64,000 nt of DNA from Kocuria tytonis (GTDB lineage Bacteria; Actinomycetota; Actinomycetes; Actinomycetales; Micrococcaceae), in assembly GCF_003226895.2 (NCBI RefSeq), contig NZ_PNJG02000004.1:155875-219874 (forward strand), given 5' to 3'. Made by a program: the position numbers and the translations under genes. How positions within the stretch are numbered: position 1 is the stretch's first letter; every line of letters begins with the position of its first letter. The notes under the pieces were generated by a model. That model ran no database searches. It was not told where the DNA came from and saw nothing but the letters and a program-made list of their open reading frames with translations. This document shows positions 25,336 to 35,281 of this stretch, in pieces.

Positions 25336-25932
25336 GTGGTCACCCCCGCGGGTCCTCGCTTCGACACGGTGATCGTGGCCGGGGGCCACTCCTCTCGGCT
25401 CGGCGGCACACCCAAGGCGCAGCTGCCCGTGGCCGGCTCCACGCTGCTGGCCCGCACGGTGGAGGCGGTGCTGCCCTTCGGCACCGTGGTGGTCGTGGGC
25501 CCCGAGGATCCCACCCTGCCCGCCCGGGTGCTGCACACCCGTGAGGACCCCCCGTTCTCGGGCCCGGCCGCCGGGGTGGCTGCGGGCGTCGTCGCCCTGG
25601 CACCCGTGGCGGACCGCCGGGACTGGACGGCCGTGCTGGCGTGCGACATGCCCGGCGTGGACCGCGCGCTCCCGGTCCTCCTCGCGGCGGCCGGGCGGGC
25701 GGCGTCGGACGTGGACGGGGTGATCGCGACGTCGCGGGAGGGGCGCCGGGAGAACCTCGCGGTGCTGGTCCGCACGGGCGCGCTGACCCGCGTGCTCGCG
25801 GAAGTGCCCACGGCGGACGCGTCCGTGCGCTCCGTGTGGCGCCGGCTGCGGCTCCAGGAGACCCCCGTCCCCGAGGACAGCACCGCGGACGTGGATACGT
25901 GGGAGGATGTTCGCAGGCTCGATCTGTACTGA
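25336..25932 (+). CDS. MobA-like nucleotidyltransferase
   Basis: 198 residues from GTG at 25336. The N-terminal nucleotide-binding loop VAGGHSSRLGGTPKAQLPVAG, the middle DMPGVD metal motif (ACDMPGVDRAL) and the C-terminal STADVDTWEDV match molybdenum-cofactor guanylyltransferases and related NTP transferases. MobA joins GMP to molybdopterin. A MoeA-like gene follows 19 nt later, supporting a molybdenum cofactor role, although other moa genes are not nearby. Confidence 0.85.
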   Translation: MVTPAGPRFDTVIVAGGHSSRLGGTPKAQLPVAGSTLLARTVEAVLPFGTVVVVGPEDPTLPARVLHTREDPPFSGPAAGVAAGVVALAPVADRRDWTAVLACDMPGVDRALPVLLAAAGRAASDVDGVIATSREGRRENLAVLVRTGALTRVLAEVPTADASVRSVWRRLRLQETPVPEDSTADVDTWEDVRRLDLY

Positions 25933-25951
25933 ATCAGCACGCTGAGGAGAC

Positions 25952-27346
25952 ATGATGCCCGGACTTCCGCACCCGCACGACCCCTCCGTCCGCGAGGACG
26001 AGGACCAGCCGCAGCACCGCGGTGAAACTCCGGAGTCCACCGTGCGCTGGGCGCAGTGGGACGAGGCGCGGCGGCTGGCGTACGGCGTCCCGCAGCCGCT
26101 GCCCAACATCCTCCTGCCGCTCGCGCAGTGCCTGGACGAGACCCTCGCGGAGTCCGTGACCGCCGAGATGCCGGTGCCCCACTACGCCTCCGCGGCCGAG
26201 GACGGCTGGGCCGTGGCCGGTGAGGGACCGTGGCGCATCCGCACCCCGCAGCCCGCGGAGACTGACGAGCGGCTGCTGCTGACCCTGCCCCCGGACCGGC
26301 GGATGCTGCCGGTGGTGGAGCTCACGCCCGGTGAGGCCACCCACGTGAACAGCGGGGACCCGGTGCCCTACGGAACGCGTGCCCTGCTGGAGGCCCACCG
26401 CGGCCATGTGGTTCCCGCCGACCCCCACGCCGAGGTTCCCGAGGGCACGGAGCACGGTCGCAAGGCCGTCGAAGGGGACACCCTGGAGGACGCCACCCCC
26501 GCAGCCGCCCTCGTGAAGAACCAGGGCGTCCGCGCGGTGGGTGAGGAGATCGAGCAGGGAGACCTGCTGCTGCGCGCGGGCCGCCGGCTCAACCCGGTGC
26601 ACCTGGGCCTCGCGGCGAGCGCCGGCCACGATATGCTCCCCGTGCGCCGCCGCCCGCGCGTCACCGTGCTGCTCGGCTTCACCAACATGGTGGAGGACGG
26701 CATTCCTGGTCCCGGCGAGGTCCGGGACTCGCTCGGGCTGCAGCTGCCCGCCGTGCTGCGGGAGCTGGGCGCGAACGTGGACCAGGTCCGCCGCGTGGCC
26801 GACGGCTCCGACGGCATGGTGCATGCCCTGACAGAGTCCCCCATGGGCGCCAACTCCCTGTTGGACGCGCGCGTCGAGATGGTGGTCACCACGGGCGGCA
26901 CCGGTCACGGGGAGGACGACCACGTGCGGCAGGCGCTCGAGGAGCTCGACGCCCACCTCATCCTGGACGGTGTGGCCCAGGAACCGGCCCACGGCGTGAT
27001 CCTCGCGCAGCTGCCGGACGACGGTCCCGTGGTGCTGGCCCTGCCCGGCTCCCCGCTGAGCGCCATGACCGGCCTGCTCACCGTGGGCCACGCGCTGATC
27101 GCCGGAGCCACGGGTGAGACCCTGCCGCTGACCCGGCGCGTCACCGCGGGCCGGGCACTTGAGCCCACGGGTCACACCCGCGTGATCCCCGCCTACATCC
27201 AGGACGGCCGGGTGATCCCGGAACCCGCCGTGGGCCCGGCCATGCTCTCGGGTCTCGCCCACGCGGACGTGCTGCTAGTGGTCCCGGAGGACGGGATGCA
27301 CGCGGGTCAGGACATGGAGGTCGTCCCGCTGCCCTGGCGGGCGTGA
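25952..27346 (+). CDS. MoeA-like molybdopterin molybdotransferase
   Basis: 464 residues from ATG at 25952 with GAGGAG upstream. Domains follow the MoeA order: PLAQCLDETLAESVTAEMPVPHYASAAEDGWAV, ATHVNSGDPVPYGTRALLE, KNQGVRAVGEEIEQGDLLLRAG, then the MogA-like domain with RVTVLLGF and VVTTGGTGHGEDD, and a final GRALEPTGHTRVIPA. It would insert molybdate into molybdopterin. Several consensus positions differ from canonical MoeA, for example TGHGEDD in place of the usual SVGDYD-type sequence, so it may be a diverged paralogue. Confidence 0.82.
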   Translation: MMPGLPHPHDPSVREDEDQPQHRGETPESTVRWAQWDEARRLAYGVPQPLPNILLPLAQCLDETLAESVTAEMPVPHYASAAEDGWAVAGEGPWRIRTPQPAETDERLLLTLPPDRRMLPVVELTPGEATHVNSGDPVPYGTRALLEAHRGHVVPADPHAEVPEGTEHGRKAVEGDTLEDATPAAALVKNQGVRAVGEEIEQGDLLLRAGRRLNPVHLGLAASAGHDMLPVRRRPRVTVLLGFTNMVEDGIPGPGEVRDSLGLQLPAVLRELGANVDQVRRVADGSDGMVHALTESPMGANSLLDARVEMVVTTGGTGHGEDDHVRQALEELDAHLILDGVAQEPAHGVILAQLPDDGPVVLALPGSPLSAMTGLLTVGHALIAGATGETLPLTRRVTAGRALEPTGHTRVIPAYIQDGRVIPEPAVGPAMLSGLAHADVLLVVPEDGMHAGQDMEVVPLPWRA

Positions 27347-27469
27347 GCCGCGGACCGCACGAGCGGGTCGACCCCAGGCCCGGAGCAGGGTTCCGCAGCG
27401 CGCAGGTGAGCCGTTGCCCAGCGGGCCGCGACGTCAGCGGGACGCCGCGCGCTGGGGCCACGCGGCCGG

Positions 27470-27970
27470 TCAGCCCATGGTGAAGTGGACGATTGCTCCC
27501 ACGATGAACGTCAGGGAGGCCAGCAGCGCGCAGGACAGCTCCACCAGCATCCCCAGGCCCATGGCCTTGGCGGCCGCCCACGAGGTGGCCAGCGCGGTGC
27601 TGAAGTTGCGGTTGCGCACGGTCTCGGACAGCAGCAGCCCCACGATGAATCCGATGAACAGCCCCACCACCGGGATCACGAACATCCCGACCACCGCGCC
27701 CACCACACCGAAGACCAGTGTGCGGTTGGGGATGGCACGGCGTCTGAGCCGCCTCCCGGTCAGTACCAGGCTCGCCGACATGCCGGCGATCAGCAGGGTG
27801 CCACCCAGCGCGAGGACCACCCACCCCTCCGGGGCGCGCACCACGAATGCCCAGACGACGAGCCCGATCAGCGCGGTGATGGACCCCGGCAGCACCGGGA
27901 TCACGATTCCCAGGCAGCCGATGATCACGAGCACGGCGGTCACGACGGTGGCGATGATGTCTGCGGTCAC
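27470..27970 (-). CDS. DUF456 domain membrane protein
   Basis: 166 residues from GTG at 27970. Almost wholly hydrophobic with a Gly-rich pattern: VLVIIGCLGIVIPVLPGS, VLALGGTLLIAGMSASLVLTGRRLRRRAIPNRTLVFGVVGAVVGMFVIPVVGLFIGFIVGLLLSE positions, then LGMLVELSCALLASLTFIVG. This glycine-zipper arrangement is typical of the DUF456 family. Its function is unknown. It is an isolated gene convergent with the MoeA-like gene. Confidence 0.82.
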   Translation of the reverse strand: MTADIIATVVTAVLVIIGCLGIVIPVLPGSITALIGLVVWAFVVRAPEGWVVLALGGTLLIAGMSASLVLTGRRLRRRAIPNRTLVFGVVGAVVGMFVIPVVGLFIGFIVGLLLSETVRNRNFSTALATSWAAAKAMGLGMLVELSCALLASLTFIVGAIVHFTMG

Positions 27971-28149
27971 GGGCCCATCGTACGGTGGCGGCCCCGCGGA
28001 CGACGGCGTTCCCGCACCGGGGCGGTGAGGTCCGGCCCTCGCGTTCGCCCTCCGGGTGCACGACCGCGCCCCCGCCGCCCGGCACGCGAGGTGCGAGGGG
28101 CTGCAGGGGCGCGGTGCGGCGTCGTCGTCGGACGGGCCTGCGGCGGAGA

Positions 28150-31100
28150 TCAGTCCATGAGCGCCCCGCGCAGGGTGCGCAGCGCCACGGACAGGGCCGC
28201 GAGCTCACCCCCGGCGTCATCACCGGACATGGACTCGATCTCGTCCAGGACCGCGCGCAGCCGCTCCAGCCGGTCCGCGTTCTCCTGCTCCCACGCCTGC
28301 ACCTTCTCCTGGGCGTTGGCGCCCGGGTGCTCCAGCGCCTGCGCGGCGAGCGCCACGAGAGTGGAGTAGAGGTCCTCGCGCATCGCGATCCGCGCCATGT
28401 TCTCCCAGCGGGTGGTCTGCGGCAGGGCGCTGATGCGGTTGAGCAGGTTCTCCAGGCCGTAGCGGTCGAACAGGGCGAAGTACACGCGCGCGATCATCTG
28501 CACGCTCACCCCGTTCTCGTCCGTCCCGGTCGCGAGGTCCACGGGCGACGACGCCGCCGCGGCACCGCCCTGCTCCTCGCTCACCGGGTCCGTGCCCGTG
28601 ATGCCCTGCGACTGCGCGAGACGGGCGACGTCCAGCAGCGCGAAGGCGTCCAGCAGCTCCGCCCACTCCACCGCGAGGTCCCGGGGCACCCCCTGGCGCT
28701 CGGCGAGGTCCGCCTCCGCCTGGGTGCGCTCCTCGGACTCCGTGCCCATGAGGTGGTCGGAGCCGAAGCGCAGCGCCACGATGGGCCGGTAGGTGTCCAC
28801 AAGGTCCTGGATCTCCGTGTCCGTCTCCTGGCGGTGCAGGAACCACCGGACCACGCGGTCCAGCAGCCGCCGCATGCGCAGGGACATCCGGTTCCACAGC
28901 TCCAGGGGCACCTCCGCACCCAGGTGGGCGTGGCGCGCGGCGTAGCTCTCCAGCTCGAAGATCTCCATGGCCGCGGTGAACGCGCGGGCCACGTCCGCGA
29001 GGTCGGAACCGGAGTCGTCCACCACGCGGTACGCGAACGCGATGCCGCCGTAGTTGATGATCTGGTTGGCCACCACGGTGGAGATGATCTCCTTGCCCAG
29101 CGGGTGGGTGTCCAGCTGGTCCCCGAAGCGCTCCCGGATCTGCGCCGGGAAGTACTGGGAGAGCGTGCGGTGGTACCACGGGTCGTCCGCGAGGTCGCTG
29201 TCCACGAGGGCCGCGGTGAGCTGGATCTTGGCGTACGCCGTGAGCACGGACAGCTCCGGACCGGTCAGTGGCTTCCCCTGCGTGGCCCGCTCCCGCAGCT
29301 CGCGGTCCGAGGGCAGGAACTCGAGCTCACGGTTGAGGTCCGCCGTCTCCTCCAGCCAGTGCATGAGCCGGATGAAGGTCTCGGTGAACTCCACGCCGCG
29401 GGCGCGCTCGGTGGTGAGCAGCACGTTCTGCGCCACGTTGGTGCGCAGCACCAGCTCGGCCACCTCGTCCGTCATGGACTCGATGAACTCCGCGCGCTCC
29501 TCCGGGGAGAGCAGACCGGCCTGGACCATGCCGTCCACGAGGATCTTGATGTTGACCTCGCGGTCCGAGGATTCCACGCCGCCGGAGTTGTCGATCGCGT
29601 CCGTGTTGACCAGGATCCCGTTCTGCGCGGCCTCGATGCGGCCGAGCTGGGTGGCACCCAGGTTCCCGCCCTCACCGATGACCTTCACGCGCAGCTCCGC
29701 GCCGTTGACGCGGATGGCGTCGTTGGCCTTGTCCCCCACGTCCTGGTGGGTCTCGGAGGAGGCCTTCACGTAGGTGCCGATGCCGCCGTTGTACAGCAGG
29801 TCCGCCGGCGCCAGCAGCACGCGCCGCACGAGCTCCTGCGGGCTGAGCGACTCCACGCCCTCCTCGATGCCCAGCGCCTCGCGCACCTGCGGGGTGAGGG
29901 GGATGGACTTCTCCCGGCGGGAGTACACCCCGCCGCCCTCGGAGATCACGCTGCGGTCGAAGTCCTGCCACGAGGTGCGCCCGGCGGTGAACAGCCGCTC
30001 ACGCTCCCTGTAGGAGGCCGCGGCGTCCGGGGTGGGATCCAGGAAGACGTCCCGGTGGTCGAACGCGGCGATCAGGTGGATGTGTTCGGACAGCAGCATG
30101 CCGTTGCCGAACACGTCACCGGACATGTCCCCCACACCCACCGCGGTGAACGCCTCGGACTGGGTGTCCACGCCGAGCTCGAAGAAGTGGCGCTTCACGG
30201 ACTCCCACGCACCGCGGGCGGTGATGCCCATGGCCTTGTGGTCGTAGCCCACGGACCCGCCGGACGCGAACGCGTCCCCGAGCCAGAAGCCGCGCTCCAG
30301 GGAGACCGCGTTCGCGGTGTCCGAGAACGCCGCGGTGCCCTTGTCCGCGGCCACCACCAGGTAGGAGTCGTCGCCGTCACGGCGCACCACGTTCTCGGGG
30401 TGCACCACGGTGTCCCCGGCCGCACCGGAGGTCTCGGCGGCCTCGCTCGCACCGCCCCCGGATCCCGGGGTGGCGTCCCCGCGGGACGACGACGCCGTGT
30501 CCTGCGCGGTCCCGTCCTGCGCGGCGCCCGTCTCGGCCTCGCGCTCGATGTTGTCGGTGACGTCCAGCAGGGAGGCGATGAACAGCTTGTAGGCCTCCCG
30601 CCCCTCGGTCAGCCAGCCCTCACGGTCGGTCGCGGGGTCCGGCAGCTGCTTGGGGAAGAACCCACCCTTCGCACCCGTGGGCACGATCACCGCGTTCTTG
30701 ACCATCTGCGCCTTGACCAGGCCGAGCACCTCGGTGCGGAAGTCCTCGCGGCGGTCGGACCAGCGCAACCCGCCGCGGGCCACCTGGCCGAAGCGCAGGT
30801 GGGTGCCCTCCACGCGCGGGGACCACACCCAGATCTCGTAGGCCGGGCGGGGCTGCGGTGCGGCCGGGATGGCCGTGGGATCCAGCTTGAACGCCATGGT
30901 GGGGCGGTTCTGGAACACGTTGGTGCGCAGGGTGGCGGTCACCACGTCCGCCATGGCCCGGAACAGCCGGTCCGCGTCCAGGCTGGGGACCTCGTCCAGG
31001 ACGGCGCGCAGGCGCTCGAGCGCCGCGTTGCGCGCCTCCTCGCGGGCGGCGTCGTCGTCCCCGAACCGTTCGGGGTCGAAGCTCGCCGAGAACAGCTCGG

Positions 31101-33240
31101 AGAGCTCGTGGGTGGCCCGCGGGTAGTCCACCAGGGTGTCCGCGATGAACTCGAACGAGTTGGGGTGGCCCAGCTGCAGCAGGTAGCGCACGTAGGCGCG
31201 CAGCACCGCGACGGTGCGCCAGCCCATGCGCTCCGTGAGCACCAGGCGGTCCATGGTGTCGGACTCGGAGCGGCCGGAGAGCACCGCGCAGAGGGTGTCC
31301 TCGATGAGGTCCTCCGTCTTGGCGTCCTCGGGACCCTCGGGGTCCACGCCCTCGGGCAGCTCCACGCCGAAGTCGTAGAGCTGGAACTCGCGGCCGTCCG
31401 CGGGGGTGACCGTGTACGGGCGCTGGTCCAGCACGCGCAGGCCCATGTTGTGCAGCAGGGGCAGCAGCTCGGTCAGGGACAGGGACTGCGTGAGGTAGAT
31501 GTTCAGGCGGACCTGGCCGTCCTCGGTCTGCGCCACGCGGACCTCGGCGGGCAGGTTGGGATCGCGGCCCCACAGCTCCTCGCAGCGCTTGAGGTCCTGG
31601 ATGGCCTCCGCGATCTCGTAGTCCTCGCGGTACGAGCCCGGGAACGCGTTCTCCCACACGGGGCCCAGCGCACTGGCCTTCTCGTCCTCGAACTCCAGAG
31701 CGATGGCCCGACCCAGGGACTCCGGCCAGGACCGCACCGCGGCGCGCAGGCGGGCCTCGAGGTCCTCGTGGTCGAACTCCCGCACCTCGCCCGTGTAGGG
31801 CAGGCGGATCCGGAAGAACAGCCGCGCCAGGGAGGAGGAGGTCAGACGGACCTCGAAGTCGATGGCCTCCGCGCCGAAGACCTCGAACAGCTGGGACTCG
31901 ATGCGCTGGCGCACCGAGGTGTTGTACCGGTCCCTGGGCAGGAAGACCACGGCGGACATGAAGCGGCCGAACGTGTCCTGGCGCAGGAACAGCCGGGTCT
32001 GGCGGCGCTCGTTGAGCCCCAGCACACCACCGGCGGTGTCGTGCAGCTCCGCCGCGGACATGTGGAACAGCTCGTCGCGCGGGTAGTCCTCGATGATGCC
32101 CATGAGGTCGCGCGCGGAGTGCGAGTCCGGCAGGAAGCCGAACTGCTCCACCACGGCGGCCACCTTCTCCCGCACCAGGGGGGTCTGCTGCGCGGGGACC
32201 GAGTAGGCGTGGCGGGAGAACAGCCCGAGGATCAGGTGCTCCCCGTCCACCTCGCCGTTCTCGGAGAACGTGCGCACCCCGATGTAGTCCAGGTACTCCC
32301 GGCGGTGGATGGACGAGCGGCGGTTCGCCTTGGTCACGAACACCACCTGCGGGTCCCGGGCGTGCGCGCTGCCCAGACCCGTGAGCTTCTGCGCGTGGCC
32401 CGCGGAGCCCTTCTCCCGCAGCAGGCCCAGCCCGGTGTCCGGGCGCGAGTGCAGGACGGCGTCCTCGCCGTCCGCCTCGAGGTCGTAGCGCTTGATGCCC
32501 ATGAACACGAAGTTGCCGTCCCGCAGCCACTCCAGGAAGTCCTTGGCGGCACGCACGTCGGACAGGCGGGAGCCGTCCGCGCACGTGAGGTCCGCCAGCG
32601 CGCTCAACGAGTCCGCGATCTGCTGCGCCTGCCGGTGCATGGCCTCCTGGTCCTCGGCCACGCGGCTCACGTCCGCCACCAGGTTCTCGATGTGCTCCGC
32701 GAGCTCGGTCCGGGCGTCCGCGTCCAGGGAGCGGTGCAGCTCCATCCGGATCCACGACTCCACGGTGGTCTCGCCACCGTGGCCCGCGGCGGCGCCGGTC
32801 AGCTCGTCCGTGAGGGGGATGGCGGTGGTGTCCCCGGAGGAGACCGCGGAGATGTTCGGCACGCGGTCCAGGGAGTCGAGCTCACCGCCGCGGCGCACCG
32901 CGAGCAGCAGGGGGTGCAGCACGAGCTTCGCACCGCCCCAGTTCGCGGCGATCTCCGTGGTCAGCGTGGACACCAGGAACGGCATGTCCGTGGTGACCAT
33001 GTACAGCACGGTGTCCCCGTGGTCCTCCCGGACCTCGATGCGCAGCTCGTCGGCGCGCCGGGTCCGCCCCACCTCCCGGTGGGTCTGGGCCCGTTCCGTG
33101 AGCACCGCCTGGCCGGTGGCCGCCATGTCCGCGTCCGGGGCCGAGCGGTAGTACTCGTTGATCCATGCCTGCGCACCGCTCCATTGCGGTCGCTGCCAGA
33201 CCGTGGGGATGGCCTGGGTGGTGGCTCGGGGAGAGGTCAC
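28150..33240 (-). CDS. gdh: Large NAD-specific glutamate dehydrogenase
   Basis: About 1696 residues, the 180-kDa type found in Streptomyces and related bacteria. It oxidises glutamate to 2-oxoglutarate and ammonia. The N-terminal half is the regulatory region; the catalytic core lies around ARGGLRWSDRREDFRTEVLGL, VKNAVIVPTGAKGGFFPK and the NAD region GVGDMSGDVFGNGMLL. GTG at 33240 is chosen because the preceding 80 in-frame codons are low-complexity; the ribosome binding site is weak. Two low-complexity inserts (about residues 900-940 and 1555-1580) carry dispersed-motif copies at 30488 and 28547. Confidence 0.95.
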   Translation of the reverse strand: MTSPRATTQAIPTVWQRPQWSGAQAWINEYYRSAPDADMAATGQAVLTERAQTHREVGRTRRADELRIEVREDHGDTVLYMVTTDMPFLVSTLTTEIAANWGGAKLVLHPLLLAVRRGGELDSLDRVPNISAVSSGDTTAIPLTDELTGAAAGHGGETTVESWIRMELHRSLDADARTELAEHIENLVADVSRVAEDQEAMHRQAQQIADSLSALADLTCADGSRLSDVRAAKDFLEWLRDGNFVFMGIKRYDLEADGEDAVLHSRPDTGLGLLREKGSAGHAQKLTGLGSAHARDPQVVFVTKANRRSSIHRREYLDYIGVRTFSENGEVDGEHLILGLFSRHAYSVPAQQTPLVREKVAAVVEQFGFLPDSHSARDLMGIIEDYPRDELFHMSAAELHDTAGGVLGLNERRQTRLFLRQDTFGRFMSAVVFLPRDRYNTSVRQRIESQLFEVFGAEAIDFEVRLTSSSLARLFFRIRLPYTGEVREFDHEDLEARLRAAVRSWPESLGRAIALEFEDEKASALGPVWENAFPGSYREDYEIAEAIQDLKRCEELWGRDPNLPAEVRVAQTEDGQVRLNIYLTQSLSLTELLPLLHNMGLRVLDQRPYTVTPADGREFQLYDFGVELPEGVDPEGPEDAKTEDLIEDTLCAVLSGRSESDTMDRLVLTERMGWRTVAVLRAYVRYLLQLGHPNSFEFIADTLVDYPRATHELSELFSASFDPERFGDDDAAREEARNAALERLRAVLDEVPSLDADRLFRAMADVVTATLRTNVFQNRPTMAFKLDPTAIPAAPQPRPAYEIWVWSPRVEGTHLRFGQVARGGLRWSDRREDFRTEVLGLVKAQMVKNAVIVPTGAKGGFFPKQLPDPATDREGWLTEGREAYKLFIASLLDVTDNIEREAETGAAQDGTAQDTASSSRGDATPGSGGGASEAAETSGAAGDTVVHPENVVRRDGDDSYLVVAADKGTAAFSDTANAVSLERGFWLGDAFASGGSVGYDHKAMGITARGAWESVKRHFFELGVDTQSEAFTAVGVGDMSGDVFGNGMLLSEHIHLIAAFDHRDVFLDPTPDAAASYRERERLFTAGRTSWQDFDRSVISEGGGVYSRREKSIPLTPQVREALGIEEGVESLSPQELVRRVLLAPADLLYNGGIGTYVKASSETHQDVGDKANDAIRVNGAELRVKVIGEGGNLGATQLGRIEAAQNGILVNTDAIDNSGGVESSDREVNIKILVDGMVQAGLLSPEERAEFIESMTDEVAELVLRTNVAQNVLLTTERARGVEFTETFIRLMHWLEETADLNRELEFLPSDRELRERATQGKPLTGPELSVLTAYAKIQLTAALVDSDLADDPWYHRTLSQYFPAQIRERFGDQLDTHPLGKEIISTVVANQIINYGGIAFAYRVVDDSGSDLADVARAFTAAMEIFELESYAARHAHLGAEVPLELWNRMSLRMRRLLDRVVRWFLHRQETDTEIQDLVDTYRPIVALRFGSDHLMGTESEERTQAEADLAERQGVPRDLAVEWAELLDAFALLDVARLAQSQGITGTDPVSEEQGGAAAASSPVDLATGTDENGVSVQMIARVYFALFDRYGLENLLNRISALPQTTRWENMARIAMREDLYSTLVALAAQALEHPGANAQEKVQAWEQENADRLERLRAVLDEIESMSGDDAGGELAALSVALRTLRGALMD

Positions 33241-33574
33241 TGCTGCATCACGCCTTAGCTGTCGTTGAGTCGGGTGGGAACTCCACGGCGTGGCACGCGA
33301 TGCCCGGATGGGGCTGCACCGCACAGACCCCCGGACGCGCTTCCCGGAACCACGGCGTCTGCACCGCCCACGGCCACACTGCCGCACAGTCCCCCACCAT
33401 AGGACCCCGGGGGCGCGGGGACCAGAACCGGCGCGTGTTCGGGGCCCCCGTTGCAGGGACCTACACTCGTGCGGTACCACTTTTCGTCTTCACCCCCCTC
33501 GCGCACCACCCGTCGAAGAACGCTGCGGCACCCCGGTGGGAGGTCACGGACCGAGCAGAGAGAACAGACCTTCC

Positions 33575-34426
33575 ATGAGCAACGTGAAACCAGCGGACGT
33601 GGTGGAGGAAGCCATCGTCTCCGGAAAGACCAAGGCCACCGCGCCGTCCGGCGCCCTCGTGCTGCGCGGCGTCCTGGGTGGGGCCGTGCTCGGCGCCACC
33701 ACGTCCTTCGCGGTCTCCGCGGGCGTCAGCTCCGGGTCCCCCGTGGTGGGTGCCCTGCTCTTCCCGGCCGGCATCACCATCGTGATCCTCATGGGCATGG
33801 AGCTGGTCACCGGCGGTTTCGCGCTGACCCCCATGGCCGCGCTGCGCGGTCTCGTGCCGTGGTCCGCCGTGGGGCGCTACTGCCTCATGGTCATCATCGG
33901 GCACATCATCGGGGCGCTCGCCTTCGCCCTGCTGTACGCGGCCGTGCTCACGGGCTTCGGCTCGCACGACGCCGGCGCGCTGGGGCAGAAGTTCATCGAC
34001 ACCGCCCAGGCCAAGACCACCGCCTACCAGGCCCTGGGTCTCGCGGGGATGGGCACCGTGTTCGTGAAGGCCATGCTGTGCAACTGGCTCGTGTGCCTGG
34101 GCGTGGTCATGGGCATGGTCTCCAAGGACACCATCGGCAAGATCGCCGCCATCTGGCTGCCCATCATGGCGTTCTTCGGCCTGGGCTTCGAGCACGCCGT
34201 GGTGAACTTCTTCATGATCCCCATGGGCATGCTCCTGGGCGCGGACGTCTCCCTCGGCGACTGGTGGTTCTGGAACCAGATCCCCGTGCTGCTGGGCAAC
34301 TTCGTGGGGGGCTTCGTGTTCACCGGGCTCGCGCTGATGTACGCGCACCGCCCGGCCCGCGCCCCGCACGACGACGCCGCCCCCGCCGCGCGCACCACCG
34401 GTTCCACGGCGGGCACCGAGCACTGA
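33575..34426 (+). CDS. Formate/nitrite transporter family channel
   Basis: 283 residues from ATG at 33575. Six membrane segments of the FNT fold are visible, with family motifs GVLGGAVLGATTSFAV, LFPAGITIVILMGMELVTGGFAL, the central GTVFVKAMLCNWLVCLGVVMG (the N-W motif near the pore) and AFFGLGFEHAVVNFFMIPMG, GNFVGGFVF. FNT pentamers pass formate, nitrite or hydrosulfide anions. Which anion is not clear. It is divergent from gdh. The last 25 residues form a D/A/T-rich tail containing the GACGACGCC motif, followed by a strong terminator. Confidence 0.93.
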   Translation: MSNVKPADVVEEAIVSGKTKATAPSGALVLRGVLGGAVLGATTSFAVSAGVSSGSPVVGALLFPAGITIVILMGMELVTGGFALTPMAALRGLVPWSAVGRYCLMVIIGHIIGALAFALLYAAVLTGFGSHDAGALGQKFIDTAQAKTTAYQALGLAGMGTVFVKAMLCNWLVCLGVVMGMVSKDTIGKIAAIWLPIMAFFGLGFEHAVVNFFMIPMGMLLGADVSLGDWWFWNQIPVLLGNFVGGFVFTGLALMYAHRPARAPHDDAAPAARTTGSTAGTEH

Positions 34427-34444
34427 GCCCGGACCCCCGCCGCT

Positions 34445-34484
34445 GAGCAGGGCCCTCGCACCGTGCGGTGCGAGGGCCCTGCTC
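34445..34484. terminator. Bidirectional terminator
   Basis: Perfect 18-bp stem (34445-34462 with 34467-34484), GTGC loop, then CTCTGT, lying between convergent genes for the FNT channel and the histidine phosphatase. Confidence 0.9.
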
Positions 34485-34496
34485 CTCTGTGCCCCG

Positions 34497-35042
34497 TCAG
34501 TGGGCCGCTGCGACCTGGTCCGCGGTGACCGTGAGCACCTGGCCGTTCTCCAGGCTGGGCAGCTCCGTGTCCAGCACCCGGTCCAGGGTGAGGCGGATGA
34601 GCGTGCCGTGGGCCACCACCATCACGTCCTCGCCCGGGAAGTCCGCGATGATCCGGCGCAGCACCGAGAGGCCGCGCTGCACCACGTCCTCCGCCACCTC
34701 CCCGTGCTCCTCCATGAGGGCGTGGCGTTCGTCGTCGGTGGTGCCGGTGCAGTCGTAGCCCTCCACCTCGCCGAAGGCGCGCTCCACGAGGTCGTCGTAG
34801 GTCCGGGACAGCGGCAGCCCGATCTGCTCCCCGATGATCTCGGCGGTCTCACGTGCGCGCTGCAGCGGGGAGGAGACCAGCGCGTCCCAGTGCTCGCCGG
34901 AGGCCGCCAGCTCCCGGCCCACGGTGCGGGCCTGGTCCCGGCCGGTGTCGTTGAGGGGGATGTCGGAGCGGCCCTGCAGCTTGCGCTGCAGGTTCCAGTC
35001 CGTCTGGCCGTGGCGGATCAGGGTCAGGGTCGTTTCACTCAC
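34497..35042 (-). CDS. Histidine phosphatase family protein (phosphoglycerate-mutase-like)
   Basis: 181 residues from GTG at 35042. The catalytic RHG motif is LTLIRHGQTDWN (H11 as phospho-acceptor), followed by QGRSDIPLNDTGRDQA, VSSPLQRARETAEII, the acid ERAFGEVEGYD and the second histidine in VMVVAHGTLIRLT. This is the cofactor-independent-of-metal phosphatase/mutase superfamily. Close relatives are often broad-specificity phosphatases of the CobC/GpmB type. Substrate not assignable. Confidence 0.9.
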   Translation of the reverse strand: MSETTLTLIRHGQTDWNLQRKLQGRSDIPLNDTGRDQARTVGRELAASGEHWDALVSSPLQRARETAEIIGEQIGLPLSRTYDDLVERAFGEVEGYDCTGTTDDERHALMEEHGEVAEDVVQRGLSVLRRIIADFPGEDVMVVAHGTLIRLTLDRVLDTELPSLENGQVLTVTADQVAAAH

Positions 35043-35187
35043 CCGCCCAACCTACTCCCGCACGGGAGCGGCCCGGCACCGAGGCCCTGCCGTTCCGCAC
35101 CGGCCCGCTCCCGGGCGGGTGCGGGGCGCAGCTGGTGGCCCCGCTGGGCGCCCTGCCCGTCACCCTGCGGAGGAGTGGACACGCCAC

Positions 35188-35220
35188 GGGCCGGCACCCC
35201 CGCGGTGGGGATGCCGGCCC
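35188..35220 (-). terminator. Terminator hairpin after YsnF-like gene
   Basis: GGGCCGGCA (35188-35196) pairs with TGCCGGCCC (35212-35220), extended by an inner CCCC/GGGG stem with a one-base bulge. It is about 60 nt beyond the minus-strand stop. Confidence 0.6.
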
Positions 35221-35281
35221 GGTGGAGCAGGAGGGGTGCGGCGGCGTCGTCGACCACGACGGGCGTCGCGCGCCCGGGAGG

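Noticed and set aside
27985..33258. 1757-codon plus-strand ORF opposite glutamate dehydrogenase
   Set aside because: It is the antisense shadow of gdh: composition is His/Val/Leu/Gln/Arg-rich with no domain similarity, as expected from high-GC antisense frames.
33241..33480. 80-codon in-frame extension of glutamate dehydrogenase
   Set aside because: Basic low-complexity sequence without family similarity; the GTG at 33240 gives the expected N-terminus.
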